NCBI GenBank assembly: GCA_963790415.1
Contig: CAWBOK010000006.1
Span: forward strand, 1 to 64,000
Length of the DNA stretch: 64,000 nucleotides
Source of the DNA: JAJZQZ01 sp963790415
Lineage (GTDB): Bacteria > Actinomycetota > Thermoleophilia > RBG-16-64-13
Direction: 5' to 3'
This document shows positions 35,301 through 43,026 of the stretch, piece by piece. The notes below the pieces were generated by a model that worked only from the letters and a program-made list of their open reading frames with translations, did no database searches and was not told the DNA's origin. The number at the start of each line of letters is the position of its first letter. Positions within the stretch are counted from its first letter, which is position 1. A program made the position numbers and the translations under genes.

Positions 35301-36260
35301 GTGGGTGTCGACGAAGTCGCCGATGGCGTCTTTCGCATAGCGGTCCACAGTCCGTTCGGCACCGGCCCGACCAACGCCTACGTGCTGCGCGGCGACCGCG
35401 TAGGGCTGTTCGACACCGGGCCCGCCAACTCGACCGCCCGCGTGGAACTTCTAGGCGGACTCGATCTGCTCGGTCTGTCTCCCGGTGACGTTGACCTGGT
35501 AGTGGTGAGTCACGGCCATGTCGATCATCACGGCCTCGCGGACGAGTTCACCGCGGCCCGCGTCGTGACGGGTCGCCGTGACGTGCACAAACTGACCGAC
35601 CTCCAGCGTCACCTCGAGCAGTACATGTCCGTGGCCGTCGACCTGCTGCTCTCGTGGGGGGTGCCTAGGGAAGCACGGGAAGGTGTCGCGAGGTTCATCC
35701 TGGGCCTGGTGCGCGTGGCTACGTCTCTGCCCGGAGCACAGCCGGTGGACGAGGGGTGCGTGTTGGATGGCTTCGGGCACCCGTTCGTCGTACGTGAACT
35801 GCCCGGTCACACCGAAGGGCTTATCGGGCTGCATCGGGTCTGTGATGGCGTGCTGCTGGCAGGCGATCACCTGCTGCCCGACATCACCCCGAATCCCGGT
35901 CTCTACACGCTCGAGACGCCGCCCCGCAGCGGTTTGGCCGACTACGTGGTGTCGCTGGGTCGTGTGCTCGACCTGGGCCCCGCGATCGTACTGCCGGGGC
36001 ACGGCGAGCCGTTCGGCGACGCCGCGGGTCGCGTGGAAGAGGTGCTGATGCACCATCGCGAACGGCTGGAGGTCGTCCGGGCGGCGGCCGGTACCGGGCA
36101 GACCGTCTTCGAGATCGCCACGCGGCTCTTTCCCGGAGTCGAGCCCGGGCACGTCTTCCTCGCGGGTCGCGAGGTCTACGGACACCTGCAGATCTTGGAA
36201 CACGACGGCCGCGTGTCCAGTAGCGCGGTAGCGGGCCTCCATGTCTTCGAGGCGGCCTGA
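35301..36260 (+). CDS. Metallo-beta-lactamase-fold hydrolase
   Basis: This 319-residue MBL-fold protein has the metal-binding motif VVVSHGHVDHHGLADEF (HxHxDH) near residue 70. Further ligands are in LPGHTEGLIGLH and GVLLAGDHLLPDI, and a last histidine is in VLPGHGEPFGD. It starts at GTG 35301 after AGGGGG; the upstream ATG-free text is poor coding. The family includes glyoxalase II-like thioesterases and other hydrolases, and the C-terminal winged-helix-like tail (VEEVLMHHRERLEVVRAAAG) is typical of LACTB2-like members. The stop is one base before the M24 peptidase ATG, so the two are an operon. The substrate is unknown. Confidence 0.85.
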   Translation: MGVDEVADGVFRIAVHSPFGTGPTNAYVLRGDRVGLFDTGPANSTARVELLGGLDLLGLSPGDVDLVVVSHGHVDHHGLADEFTAARVVTGRRDVHKLTDLQRHLEQYMSVAVDLLLSWGVPREAREGVARFILGLVRVATSLPGAQPVDEGCVLDGFGHPFVVRELPGHTEGLIGLHRVCDGVLLAGDHLLPDITPNPGLYTLETPPRSGLADYVVSLGRVLDLGPAIVLPGHGEPFGDAAGRVEEVLMHHRERLEVVRAAAGTGQTVFEIATRLFPGVEPGHVFLAGREVYGHLQILEHDGRVSSSAVAGLHVFEAA

Positions 36261-36261
36261 C

Positions 36262-37449
36262 ATGGCGCCGGTTCCGCGCCCCGAGCTCGAACGTCGCCGC
36301 CTGGGGCTACAGGCAGGCCTTCGGGAGGATGGCATCGATGCGGCTCTGATAGTCCAGCCGGTCGACCTCTACTACTTCACGGGGACGCTCCAGCAGGCGC
36401 ACCTTATCGTGCCGGCACAGGGTGAGCCGTTGCTGCTCGTGCGCAGGGACCTCTCCCGGGCCTGCGAGGAGTCGCAGCTCCCCCACATCGAACCTCTGGA
36501 CAGCCTCCGCGCCCTCCCGGACGCTCTCGCGAGGCTCGGGGTCGCGCCCAATGCCACCCTCGGTCTCGAGCTCGACGTGCTCCCGGTGGCCCACTTCCGC
36601 CGTTACGAGGCCCTTCTTCCGCGGGCGGTGTTGGCCGATTGTTCCGGCGCGGTGCGCGAGGTGCGTTCGGTCAAGTCCGAATTCGAGTTGGCCCTGTTGG
36701 CGGAGGCGGCGGTCCAGACGGACGGGGTACTGCGCGAGGCCGCGAGGTTCATCCGCGAGGGCATGACCGAGATCGAGGTGTCGGCCCACCTGGAGGCTAC
36801 CTTGCGCCGCCTGGGGCATCAAGGCGTGGTGCGATTCCGGGCGTTCGGACAGGAGATGGTGCTGGCGCATATCTTCGCCGGCCCCGATGCGGCTGTGGGT
36901 TCCTACATGGACGCCCCGCTCGGCGGGCGGGGCATGACGCCTGCGGTGGCCCAAGGGGCCGGGCGGAGACCCATCCGTCGGAACGAGCCGATTGTGCTCG
37001 ATGTCGCTGGGGCCGCGGATGGCTACATCGTCGACCAGACGCGCACGCTGTGTCTGGGCAACCTCGCGGCGGAGTTCCGCGAGGCGTATGACGCCTGCAT
37101 GAGCATCCAGGACCTAGTGCGCCGTTTGGCCCTTCCGGGAACGCCGTGCGGCGATGTCTACCACGCGGCTCTCGCCGAGGCGACCGCGTTCGGCTACGGC
37201 GAGGCGTTCATGGGGGCGGCGCCCAACCAGGTGAGTTTCATCGGGCACGGAGTGGGCCTCGAGATCGACGAGATGCCGTTCATCGCCCGAGGTGCTTCCC
37301 GTCGACTGGCTACGAACAACGTGGTCGCGGTGGAGCCCAAGCTGGTGTTCCCCGGGCGGGGAGCCGTGGGAGTCGAGAACACGTGGCGTGTCACGGACAA
37401 TGGACTCGAGCCGATCACCACCGCGCCCGACCACGTGTGGGAGATGTAG
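36262..37449 (+). CDS. M24-family aminopeptidase (Xaa-Pro dipeptidase-like)
   Basis: This 395-residue protein has a creatinase-like N-terminal domain (GIDAALIVQPVDLYYFTGTL) and a pita-bread M24 catalytic domain. Metal ligands can be seen in IVLDVAGAADGYIVDQTRTL (two aspartates), SFIGHGVGLEIDEMPF (histidine), AVEPKLVFPG and VGVENTWRVTDNG (glutamates). It cleaves Xaa-Pro or related bonds in the cytoplasm. ATG 36262 is preferred; ATG 36241 in the same frame lies inside the preceding gene. Co-transcribed with the MBL protein. Confidence 0.88.
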   Translation: MAPVPRPELERRRLGLQAGLREDGIDAALIVQPVDLYYFTGTLQQAHLIVPAQGEPLLLVRRDLSRACEESQLPHIEPLDSLRALPDALARLGVAPNATLGLELDVLPVAHFRRYEALLPRAVLADCSGAVREVRSVKSEFELALLAEAAVQTDGVLREAARFIREGMTEIEVSAHLEATLRRLGHQGVVRFRAFGQEMVLAHIFAGPDAAVGSYMDAPLGGRGMTPAVAQGAGRRPIRRNEPIVLDVAGAADGYIVDQTRTLCLGNLAAEFREAYDACMSIQDLVRRLALPGTPCGDVYHAALAEATAFGYGEAFMGAAPNQVSFIGHGVGLEIDEMPFIARGASRRLATNNVVAVEPKLVFPGRGAVGVENTWRVTDNGLEPITTAPDHVWEM

Positions 37450-37857
37450 CCCGCCCCTCTCTCCCGAAGAGCGCGACCAGAGCCGTCGCCGGAGAAAAGA
37501 ATCCGGCCTCTCTCGGGGGGGTGAGAAAGGCCGGCATAGGGGGGTCCTGTCATGTATGTGCCGGACTTCACATCCGACAGCTGGATTGTACACTGCTCTC
37601 CTCGGCATTGTAAAGGGCATTGTGCGAAATTTCTCGAAGCCTCTCGTAACATCCGCGGGATCGCCGCCTCGCCTGCGCTCACCCGGCAATATCCAGCGGT
37701 ATGACCGCGGGCCCGAGGGATTGCGGTGGTCGCCGAACCGGCTGAGTACTATACTGCTGGTATGAATGGGGTTCAGGAGTCCTTCCTGGGTCGCGATCAT
37801 CGCCTCGTAAATCCACTCCTGCACGGGGGGGTGTGGAGTCACAGGGAAGGAGCAGGT
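37450..37857. other. Non-coding gap with hairpins before tatA
   Basis: I see no gene in these 408 bases. A hairpin at 37503-37534 (CCGGCCT...AGGCCGG, extended by TCTC/GAGA, loop of G) follows the M24 gene and may act as a terminator, although no T-run follows. TACTATACT at 37747-37755 is the best -10-like sequence for tatA. A second hairpin in the leader (ACTCC...GGAGT, about 37814-37838) precedes the AAGGAG ribosome-binding site. The functions are guesses. Confidence 0.35.
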
Positions 37858-38082
37858 ATGCCGAATTGGATCGGACCTTGGGAGATAGCGATCCTGTTGG
37901 TGATCGTTCTCTTGGTCTTCGGGCCCAAGCGCCTACCGGAATTGGGTTCTTCGCTCGGCAAGGCGATAACCGGCTTCAAGCGTGGGATCAAGGACAGCGA
38001 GGAGGAGATCCGCAAGGCGGTAGCCGAGGAATCGACTGTGGCTCAGTCCTCCGAAGTGCCCGAGGAAGAAAAGAAGAGCTGA
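37858..38082 (+). CDS. tatA: Twin-arginine translocase protein TatA/TatE
   Basis: This 74-residue protein has one N-terminal membrane helix (IGPWEIAILLVIVLLVF), the hinge FGPKRLPELGSSLGKAITGF and an amphipathic helix followed by an acidic tail, the standard TatA layout. It oligomerises to form the channel for folded Tat substrates, such as secreted redox proteins. It starts at ATG 37858 with AAGGAG upstream. No tatC is nearby. Its end overlaps the MeaB gene. Confidence 0.93.
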   Translation: MPNWIGPWEIAILLVIVLLVFGPKRLPELGSSLGKAITGFKRGIKDSEEEIRKAVAEESTVAQSSEVPEEEKKS

Positions 38083-39062
38083 ACCAGACTGGGACGAACC
38101 AAGCGCGCGATCTAGCTGAACGGACGCTTGCGGGCGACCGTCGCGCGGTCGCCCGGGCGATCTCGCTGGTCGAGGATGGCGATCCCGCTTCGTTCGAGCT
38201 CATCCAGCGCCTCTATCCCCATACCGGGCGGGCAGTTCGTGTCGGTGTCACCGGTCCGCCCGGTGTGGGGAAGTCGACTCTTATCTCATCCTTGGTGGCC
38301 GTCTGCCGCCGGCGGGATCTGCGAGTGGGCGTCATCTCAGTGGACCCTTCCAGCCCGTTCACGCAAGGGGCCGTGCTGGGGGACCGAATCCGACTCTCCG
38401 AGCACTTCCTCGATCAGGAGGTGTTCATCCGGTCCATGGGAACCCGAGGCCATCTGGGAGGCCTGGCGGCGGCCACGATGCAGGCCGGTCTCATCCTCGA
38501 CGCCGCGGGCAAGGACGTCATCTTCCTAGAGACGGTCGGGGTCGGGCAGAGCGAGGTGGAGGTGGCATCGGTGGCCGACACGGTCGTGCTCGCACTCATG
38601 CCCGGCTCCGGAGATTCCATACAGGCACTCAAGGCCGGTGTGATGGAGATCCCGGATGTGCTGGTGGTAAACAAGAAGGACCACCCCAGTGCGGAGATCA
38701 CGCTCGGCGAAGTGAGAGGCATTCTGGCGTTGGACGATTCGCGGGGCGCGTGGGTGACACCTCTCCTGGCCACGAACGCGCACAATGGAGAAGGGGTCGA
38801 AGAGTTGTGGGATCAGATCCGCGCCCACGGCGACTATCTTCGCGCCGAAGGTCTGTTCCACCAACGTCGTGCGCTTCACCTCGAGCGCGGAGTGGTTGCG
38901 CTGGCCACCCGCGAGATGGAGGGTTGGCTGCTGCGGCAGGCGGGCTCCGATGTGCGGCTGACCGGCATCCTTGAACGCGTCAGGCGTTTGGAACTCGACC
39001 CTCTTTCCGCGGTTCGGGAGATCATGACTGAGGTGTTCGCCATTCCCGAGACGGAGCTATGA
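38079..39062 (+). CDS. meaB: MeaB/ArgK-type GTPase, methylmalonyl-CoA mutase chaperone
   Basis: This G3E-type GTPase of about 327 residues protects and loads adenosylcobalamin mutases. It shows P-loop VGVTGPPGVGKSTLISSL, the switch segments SVDPSSPFTQGAVLGDRIRL and VFIRSMGTRGHLGGLAAATM, ETVGVGQSEVEVASVADTVV and the base motif VVNKKD. The similarity begins at about NQARDLAERTLAGDRRAV, but no ATG, GTG or TTG is available in frame nearby. A CTG at 38079, inside the tatA end and preceded by GAGGAAGAAAAGAAGAG, is the best candidate start. That is unusual and could instead reflect a base error. A B12-binding mutase subunit follows at 40048. Confidence 0.87.
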   Translation: MNQTGTNQARDLAERTLAGDRRAVARAISLVEDGDPASFELIQRLYPHTGRAVRVGVTGPPGVGKSTLISSLVAVCRRRDLRVGVISVDPSSPFTQGAVLGDRIRLSEHFLDQEVFIRSMGTRGHLGGLAAATMQAGLILDAAGKDVIFLETVGVGQSEVEVASVADTVVLALMPGSGDSIQALKAGVMEIPDVLVVNKKDHPSAEITLGEVRGILALDDSRGAWVTPLLATNAHNGEGVEELWDQIRAHGDYLRAEGLFHQRRALHLERGVVALATREMEGWLLRQAGSDVRLTGILERVRRLELDPLSAVREIMTEVFAIPETEL

Positions 39063-39176
39063 CCAAAGCCTCGGCCGCCGGAACGTGCCTGTCGGCGTGA
39101 TGCGCTGGCGCGGCTTCGTTATGAAACTCTAATCTGGCTCATGTCCCGGGAGTGACCTACCGATAGGCGTAGAGCT

Positions 39177-39437
39177 ATGGATCATGCACACATATGGGCG
39201 TGCCCGGCGTGCGGCAACCACGTCAGACTCTCGGGCGGGGTTGTTCGCCCGCACGAACGAGTCGAACCCGACCGCCTCGATCGGGTTGCCCACGCGGCGT
39301 GCGGCTGCTACGTTCTCACCATGCCCGCCGGTCAGGTGGGACGGCTGCTGGCCTCAGTGTTGGTGGCAGGATCGGACGAGGATCCACTTGACGAGGGATC
39401 CGATATTCCGGTCGACTGCGAACTACTGCCCGGGTAG
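39177..39437 (+). CDS. Small hypothetical protein with cysteine pairs
   Basis: An 86-residue product starts at ATG 39177. It has a CPACG pair at the N-terminus and a second Cys pair in HAACGCYVL, which could form a zinc ribbon, and an acidic C-terminus. I do not recognise a family. Codon choice is consistent with neighbours. It is convergent with the next gene. Confidence 0.4.
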   Translation: MDHAHIWACPACGNHVRLSGGVVRPHERVEPDRLDRVAHAACGCYVLTMPAGQVGRLLASVLVAGSDEDPLDEGSDIPVDCELLPG

Positions 39438-39445
39438 CCGAAGGT

Positions 39446-39874
39446 TCACTGACCGGCCATCGTTCTGAACCCCTGGGCAAGCTCGGCCCGCTGCGCGTCC
39501 GTGAGTTGGGCGGCTTTGTGCGCCACGCTGTAGGTCTTAGGTGGCATGGATTTTCGCTCCACGGCGTCGGCGGCCCCCAGTGCCTGCGCATCGTTCTGCC
39601 ACTCCGAGAAGTTCAGATTCTCGCGGCCACCGCTCACATCGCCATACAGTAACCAGGAACCGGGGGCGATGTTGGAGTACCAAGGCCACACGGTCTCGTT
39701 GCTATGACAGTCGAAGCACGCGCCGACCGCGAGCTCGCGCGTGCGCGGACTGTCCCAAGGTGCCTCCTTTACGACAGGCGGGTTCGTGTGGTCGCGTCCG
39801 TACGGGATCAGTTGTATGAGCAAAAACGCGGCGGCTCCGCCGATCACTGCCCAGAGCAACACCTTCTTCCACAT
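39446..39874 (-). CDS. Membrane-anchored haem-binding domain protein
   Basis: This 142-residue protein has an N-terminal anchor (WKKVLLWAVIGGAAAFLLIQ). Its c-type haem motif CFDCH lies in LAVGACFDCHSNETVWPWYS, followed by NIAPGSWLLYGDVSGGRENL. This is the haem_bd domain of small cytochrome-like proteins in the cell envelope. It starts at ATG 39874 with GGGAG upstream. It may take part in electron transfer or haem sensing; the partner is unknown. It indicates that c-type cytochrome maturation occurs in this organism. Confidence 0.8.
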   Translation of the reverse strand: MWKKVLLWAVIGGAAAFLLIQLIPYGRDHTNPPVVKEAPWDSPRTRELAVGACFDCHSNETVWPWYSNIAPGSWLLYGDVSGGRENLNFSEWQNDAQALGAADAVERKSMPPKTYSVAHKAAQLTDAQRAELAQGFRTMAGQ

Positions 39875-40047
39875 GGCGCTCTCCCTTTCAAGCGGATGGA
39901 CCCAGACATCGTACCTGTCCGGCACCCGGCGCAAACGCGGGAGACGCCTACTGCGTGTATCGTGGGGTGTACCGCTTGCGGCTGTTGTTCTACAATCGCA
40001 CGGCGCGTCGCAGACTGGACCGGCCGCGTATCGCACGGAGGAGAGGC

Positions 40048-40458
40048 GTGATCGGTAGGCGAAGGATCAGGGTGGTGATGGCCAAGCCGGGCCTTGACGG
40101 TCATGACCGCGGGGCCAAAGTCGTGTCGCGCGCGTTGCGGGATGCCGGCATGGAGGTGATCTACACCGGGCTGCACCAGACCCCGGAGCAGATCGTGGAG
40201 ACCGCCATTCAAGAGGACGCCGACGTCATCGGGCTGTCGATCCTCTCGGGGGCCCATCCCACGCTGGTGCCGAAGGTGGCCCGCCTCCTGCGGGAGCGGG
40301 GTGCGGACGACATACTCGTGCTGGTAGGGGGCACCGTTCCCGATGAAGATCAGGAGGAGTTGCTCGCGGCCGGTGTTTCGGGGGTATTCACGCCGGGCAC
40401 GTCCACCCGGGACATAATAGGCTTCATCCAGCAACGGGCGGGTGGGGTCAAGGAGTAG
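40048..40458 (+). CDS. B12-binding domain protein, methylmalonyl-CoA mutase small/C-terminal subunit
   Basis: This 136-residue protein is the isolated cobalamin-binding domain of acyl-CoA mutases. It reads IRVVMAKPGLDGHDRGAKVV with the DxHxxG histidine that ligates cobalt, then IGLSILSGAHPTLVPKVARL and VLVGGTVPDEDQEELLAAGV. It starts at GTG 40048 with GGAGGAGAG upstream. The catalytic large subunit is not in the window. meaB two genes upstream and the crotonase and DUF3870 genes downstream make a mutase-linked acyl-CoA cluster. A TACAAT hexamer at 39991 may be the promoter -10. Confidence 0.88.
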   Translation: MIGRRRIRVVMAKPGLDGHDRGAKVVSRALRDAGMEVIYTGLHQTPEQIVETAIQEDADVIGLSILSGAHPTLVPKVARLLRERGADDILVLVGGTVPDEDQEELLAAGVSGVFTPGTSTRDIIGFIQQRAGGVKE

Positions 40459-40501
40459 TAGACGTCGACGGCCTCTGGGCCGATCGCCGAGAGGAGCGAA
40501 C

Positions 40502-41278
40502 ATGGGTATCGTGGAGCACGTCGTCGACGGTCGCGCGGCCACAGTCACTCTCAATCGGCCGGAGGCCCTGAACGCCTTCAGCTCCGCCGTGCTGAGGGAG
40601 TTGCTCGCGGTTCTGACAGATCTGGGCCACCGCGACGACGTGGGGGCGATCATCCTCACCGGCGCCGGCGAGAAGGCCTTTGCCGCCGGCGCCGACATCC
40701 GGGAGATGAAGGACAAGACTCCGAACGAGGCACGCCTCTTTGCCGAACTGGGACAGATGGTCACCACGACCATCGAGCGCATCCCGCAGCCGGTCATCGC
40801 GGCGGTCAACGGGTTCGCTCTCGGTGGCGGCTGCGAGGTGGCCCTGGCCTGCGATATCCGTCTCTGCTCTGAGAACGCTCTGTTCGGGCAGTTGGAGATC
40901 AACCTGGGCGTAATTCCCGGCTGGGGTGGGAGTCAGCGATTGGCCCGTCTGTGCGGTCTCGGCTTCGCCCGGGAGGTCATCTATACCGGGCGGATGGTTG
41001 ACGCGCACGAGGCTCTGCAGTGGGGGTTGGTGAATGTCGTGTACCCCCAGACCGAGTTGATGGACAAGGCCCGGGAGATGGCGCAGACTATCGCCGGCAA
41101 GAGCGGTCTGGCGATCCAGTACGCCAAGATGTGTCTGAGCCGTGCGCTGGATCAGGATCTGGCCGGCGGGTTGCGCATGGAGGCCGACCTGTTCGGCCTC
41201 AGCTTCGCCTCGGAGGATCAGAAGGAGGGCATGGAGGCCTTCCTGGCCAAGCGGCCGCCTGAGTTCAAGCATCGGTGA
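40502..41278 (+). CDS. Enoyl-CoA hydratase/isomerase (crotonase family)
   Basis: This 258-residue crotonase has the oxyanion-hole segments KAFAAGADIREMKD and VNGFALGGGCEVALACDIRL and the catalytic region GQLEINLGVIPGWGGSQRLA. It hydrates enoyl-CoA in beta-oxidation-like breakdown of acyl or ring-opened aromatic CoA esters. The start at ATG 40502 follows GAGAGGAG. It is co-directional with the B12-domain gene and DUF3870. Specificity is not deducible. Confidence 0.9.
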   Translation: MGIVEHVVDGRAATVTLNRPEALNAFSSAVLRELLAVLTDLGHRDDVGAIILTGAGEKAFAAGADIREMKDKTPNEARLFAELGQMVTTTIERIPQPVIAAVNGFALGGGCEVALACDIRLCSENALFGQLEINLGVIPGWGGSQRLARLCGLGFAREVIYTGRMVDAHEALQWGLVNVVYPQTELMDKAREMAQTIAGKSGLAIQYAKMCLSRALDQDLAGGLRMEADLFGLSFASEDQKEGMEAFLAKRPPEFKHR

Positions 41279-41307
41279 CCGCTCGGTGAGCGTAGGAGGA
41301 CCAGATC

Positions 41308-41643
41308 ATGGCTGGTGATCGTTGCATCGTCGGGGGGTACGCCCGCCTGCCCCAGACGACGGCGGCCGCGCAGGTGTACCAGATGGTCACCGTGGTGGCC
41401 CTCGTGGACAAGAAGACCGACACGGTCGTCGAAGCTTCGGTGACCCTGGTTACCCCGATAGCCCGGGCCTTTGTCGAGGGGCTGCTCGTTGGCTTGAACC
41501 TGCTCTCCGACCAGGAGAAGTTCCTGGAAGAGATCGGAGTGAACTATGGGGGCGGGGCCCAGAAGGCGATCAAGCAGGCGTTCAAGGATCTGTGCGAGAG
41601 ATACGTGGAGATGAAAAGCGCAGGGGGAGTCCCCCCGCGCTAG
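41308..41643 (+). CDS. DUF3870-domain protein
   Basis: This 111-residue cytoplasmic protein matches the DUF3870 family by the pattern GYARLPQTTAAAQVYQMVTV, DTVVEASVTLVTPIARAFVE and GLLVGLNLL. The function is unknown. Relatives occur in acyl-CoA or mutase gene clusters, consistent with the two genes upstream. Its TAG stop shares CTAG with the stop of the convergent LiaF-like gene. Confidence 0.75.
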   Translation: MAGDRCIVGGYARLPQTTAAAQVYQMVTVVALVDKKTDTVVEASVTLVTPIARAFVEGLLVGLNLLSDQEKFLEEIGVNYGGGAQKAIKQAFKDLCERYVEMKSAGGVPPR

Positions 41644-42542
41644 TACAGCTGTACGTCGACTGCGCTGACTCCCGTCTTGATGTCCACCATCAGATCGTCG
41701 CCGCCACCCTTGTGCACGTAGGTGTTGTCGGACGCGGCACCGAACCCCTCGTCAACGTCCACCGCCGAGAGCCCGGTCGATGTCGACAGAGTGATATTGA
41801 GTTGCCGGGGAAGCCGGAGTAGGAAGGATGCGGCCCCGCCGTCGATGGTCACTGTGGCTCCAGGGACGATCCGAGACCCCACGGTGACGTCCACCGAACT
41901 GGCCCCCGCCTTCAGGGTGAGCGCCTCGAGTGTGACGTTCGTGAGGTCCAATGTGGCGGCGACCGCGCCGGTCTGCACGTCGAGGGTCCAGGGGATACTC
42001 GGGGCGAGCTGAAGCTTCAGTTCCTCGCGAGTAGCACTGAAGGGGATAGCCACCCAGCCCGCGTCCGACTGGTCGACGACGAGGGAGTAGGCGCCCGAAC
42101 CGCCTTCTTCGGTGGACTGCGTGATCCGGGGCTCGCGGCGCGAACGGTAGGTTCCCTGCACCATCGAGCCCGTCTCCTGCCCGGTGACCGCGACGGTCGC
42201 CGCACCGATGTCGATGGTGGCCTGAGCCTGCGTGAATCCCTGGGTCGCCGGGCCGGCGATGGTGGTGGTCTTCGCCGTGTTCCAGCCATGCCAGTCGCCG
42301 GTGTTGTAGCCCAACGCTGCGATAGCCACGCCGACCGCCGCCACGCAGATCATGAGCACGAGCGCCAGGGTGGGCGAGCGATCACCCAGGAGCAGCCGGA
42401 TGCCGATCAGCACGAGGATCAGTGGCCAGAGCTGCAGCAATGACAGGGCAAAGCCCCACTCGACCCAGCCCAGGTTTGCGGCCAAGAAGAGGGCGCCCAC
42501 CCCGACCAGGACCAGGCCCCAGATGACACGCCCGGCGTTCAT
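41640..42542 (-). CDS. LiaF-like envelope-stress membrane protein
   Basis: This 300-residue protein has an N-terminal bundle of about four membrane helices of the LiaI-LiaF-like type (IWGLVLVGVGALFLAANLGW, QLWPLILVLIGIRLLLG). A C-terminal beta-helical toast-rack region has repeating strands (ATIDIGAATVAV, TNVTLEALTLKAGASSVDVT, MVDIKTGVSAVDVQLY). In Firmicutes LiaF inhibits the LiaRS response to cell-wall antibiotics; here no two-component genes adjoin. It overlaps the preceding gene by ATGA. The family is clear, the role inferred. Confidence 0.78.
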   Translation of the reverse strand: MNAGRVIWGLVLVGVGALFLAANLGWVEWGFALSLLQLWPLILVLIGIRLLLGDRSPTLALVLMICVAAVGVAIAALGYNTGDWHGWNTAKTTTIAGPATQGFTQAQATIDIGAATVAVTGQETGSMVQGTYRSRREPRITQSTEEGGSGAYSLVVDQSDAGWVAIPFSATREELKLQLAPSIPWTLDVQTGAVAATLDLTNVTLEALTLKAGASSVDVTVGSRIVPGATVTIDGGAASFLLRLPRQLNITLSTSTGLSAVDVDEGFGAASDNTYVHKGGGDDLMVDIKTGVSAVDVQLY

Positions 42543-42919
42543 GACCGCCTGCCCTTGAGTAGCACGAAGACGCCGATCACGATCAGGATGGCAGGCCAGA
42601 GCATGGCCCAGCTGAGGGCGGGCAGGAAGTACTGCGCGTAGAAGAGCAGGCCGACCAGGATGAGGATGATGCCGGCGATCCGGCGCGTGCGATGGGAGTC
42701 GTCGGTGTCGTCACGTCTCCGCGACGCCGCCGGGGGCGGCGCAGCCTGCGCGGGCGGCATCAGGGTCGGCATCTCGGCCCCCGGCGGAACCTGTGGCGGC
42801 GGCGTTGGTAGTGGTGACGGCACCTCCGCCGCCGCCGGGAGCGGTGGTGACGGCACGTCGGCCGGTGGCGCGACCGGCTGCGGGGGAACGCCATCCGGGG
42901 CGGTTGGAGTCTCGTCCAT
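42539..42919 (-). CDS. LiaI-like two-helix membrane protein with proline-rich N-terminus
   Basis: This 126-residue protein begins with about 70 residues rich in Pro and Ala (for example PLPTPPPQVPPGAEMPTLMP). A basic stretch (SRRRDDTDDSHRTRR) follows, then two membrane helices (IAGIILILVGLLFYAQYFLP, SWAMLWPAILIVIGVFVLLK) typical of the LiaI-LiaF transmembrane domain. It is coupled to the LiaF-like gene by overlap. The proline-rich cytoplasmic arm may be a binding surface. Confidence 0.72.
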   Translation of the reverse strand: MDETPTAPDGVPPQPVAPPADVPSPPLPAAAEVPSPLPTPPPQVPPGAEMPTLMPPAQAAPPPAASRRRDDTDDSHRTRRIAGIILILVGLLFYAQYFLPALSWAMLWPAILIVIGVFVLLKGRRS

Positions 42920-43026
42920 CTCTCTGTCCTTTCTAGACCTGAGAGTCCGCCGGCCTCTCGCCGGTGCGTCTCTACCCTGTGATCAGTTCGAACACACCAT
43001 CATACGAATGGGAATCCGCTTGTGTT

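Noticed and set aside
37503..37534. Riboswitch in the gap before tatA
   Set aside because: Only a simple stem with a G-rich loop; no conserved riboswitch core could be recognised.
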